Shown here: positions 63,517 to 64,000 of the stretch, in pieces
How positions within the stretch are numbered: position 1 is the first letter of the stretch
How the letters are laid out: each line of letters begins with the position of its first letter
From: Phorcus lineatus
Lineage: Eukaryota > Mollusca > Gastropoda > Trochida > Trochidae
DNA length: 64,000 bases
Reading direction: 5' to 3'
NCBI GenBank assembly: GCA_921293015.1
Contig: OV121092.1
Span: 36,897,764 to 36,961,763 of the forward strand
The notes under the pieces: model-generated
What the model was told of the DNA's origin: nothing
Database searches by the model: none
What the model saw: only the letters and a program-made list of their open reading frames with translations
Program-made: the position numbers and the translations under genes

Positions 63517-64000
63517 GATAACTTTCTTAAAAATGCATATTTCTAAACCAAACTTTCATCAAATGTACATCACATTGTGTTCTATCGATTGAGCAATACC
63601 AATTTCCTGTCTGATTCTTGGTTTGGGCTCCAGATTCGAGCTTAAACAGGTACAGATAGCTGATTTTGACCAAATTCGCGGAAAAAGACTGAGTCCAATA
63701 TATGCATATTGTTGTAGCGAGCGTGATAACTTTCTTAAAAATGCATATTTCTAAACCAAACTTTCATCAAATGTACATCACATTGTGTTCTATCGATTGA
63801 GCAATACCAATTTCCTGTCCGATTCTTGGTTTTGGCTCCAGATTCGAGCTTAAACAGGTACAGATAGCTGATTTTGATCAAAATCGCGGGAAAAGACTGA
63901 GTCCAATATATGCATATTGTTGTAGCGAGCGTGATAACTTTCTTAAAAATGCATATTTCTAAACCAAACTTTCATCAAATGTACATCACATTGTGTTCTA
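63517..64000 (+). repeat. Array continues off the right edge
   Basis: Monomer 63517 is a CTGTCTGATT type and 63725 a GATC dyad type (63870-63885) with a GGTTTTGG change near 63829 that it shares with about 11956. The last monomer, 63933-64000, is cut after 68 bp by the window edge. Confidence 0.95.

Larger units (their letters stand above)
1..64000 (+). repeat. 208-bp satellite DNA tandem array, whole window
   Basis: The window is a head-to-tail array of one 208-bp monomer. I count 308 complete units plus a partial one, all in the same orientation, with no interruption. Successive GATAACTTTC landmarks fall at 1, 209, 417, 625, 833 and so on to 63933. The length shortfall of 132 bp is fully explained by four 30-bp and twelve 1-bp deletions. 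Monomers differ at a limited set of diagnostic positions, and these variants occur in ordered series, giving nested higher-order repeats. Rotation of the 208-bp unit through the reading frames puts fixed stop codons (for example TAA within CTTAAAA and TCTAAACC) in every frame, so nothing here encodes a protein. Arrays of this kind are typical of eukaryotic centromeric or pericentromeric heterochromatin; that role is inferred. I do not recognise the family or species. Strand is arbitrary. Confidence 0.98.

Noticed and set aside
1..64000. CRISPR array
   Set aside because: The whole 208-bp unit repeats; there are no short repeats separated by unique spacers, and no cas genes.
1..64000. Tandem-repeat protein gene
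   Set aside because: 208 is not a multiple of 3, and fixed stops (TAA in CTTAAAA, TAA in TCTAAACC and several TGA/TAG) pass through every frame within 624 bp; the reverse strand is closed in the same way.
1..64000. Transposon or LTR insertion within the array
   Set aside because: Monomer register is continuous throughout. All length deviations are accounted for by 1-bp and 30-bp deletions; no inserted sequence or target-site duplication exists.
1..64000. Naming the species or a known satellite family
   Set aside because: I do not recognise the monomer. Unit length, AT content and HOR structure fit many animals and plants, so any name would be a guess.

Overview
The whole 64,000 bases are one uninterrupted tandem array of a single satellite DNA family. 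The basic unit is 208 bp and about 37.5% G+C. I count 308 complete monomers from position 1 to 63932, plus a 68-bp partial monomer at the right edge. The count closes exactly: 308 x 208 = 64064, and the 132-bp shortfall equals four 30-bp deletions plus twelve 1-bp deletions that I located individually. All monomers are in the same orientation. I see no gene, RNA gene, transposon, unique spacer or non-satellite stretch. Because 208 is not a multiple of 3, every stop codon fixed in the monomer rotates through all three frames within 624 bp on either strand, so no long reading frame can exist.

An array this long, with ordered monomer variants and nested higher-order repeats (HORs), points to a eukaryotic nuclear genome and most likely to centromeric or pericentromeric heterochromatin. 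I cannot name the species or the satellite from the sequence alone. Functional centromere identity is inference.

Layout: (1) 1-6236 holds two copies of a 15-monomer HOR (3118 bp), the second ending in an unusually divergent monomer; 6237-8939 is a rearranged third copy. (2) About 8371-22094 holds two tandem copies of a 33-monomer, 6862-bp unit. (3) From 8733 to about 41.5 kb an ordered cassette recurs seven times, at 8733, 13516, 15595, 20378, 29945, 35321 and 40074, separated by variable numbers of monomers and by local 9-mer and 5-mer duplications. (4) 45065-48332 is a 6-mer HOR (1218 bp) carrying a 178-bp deleted monomer. (5) 48.3-60.6 kb repeats the tail of the cassette in 5-, 6-, 7- and 8-monomer spacings, with a dimer (416 bp) and a single-monomer duplication. 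(6) 60605-63516 is a short 4-mer HOR with one three-monomer member.

The pattern is what unequal exchange or replication-based amplification produces: the same variant series is copied at scales from 1 to 46 monomers, and breakpoints leave hybrid monomers. The most interesting small-scale feature is a 16-bp dyad in one class of monomers. Its four central bases vary among GACC, GATC, GGTC, AATC, GATT and GAAC while the flanking arms stay fixed.
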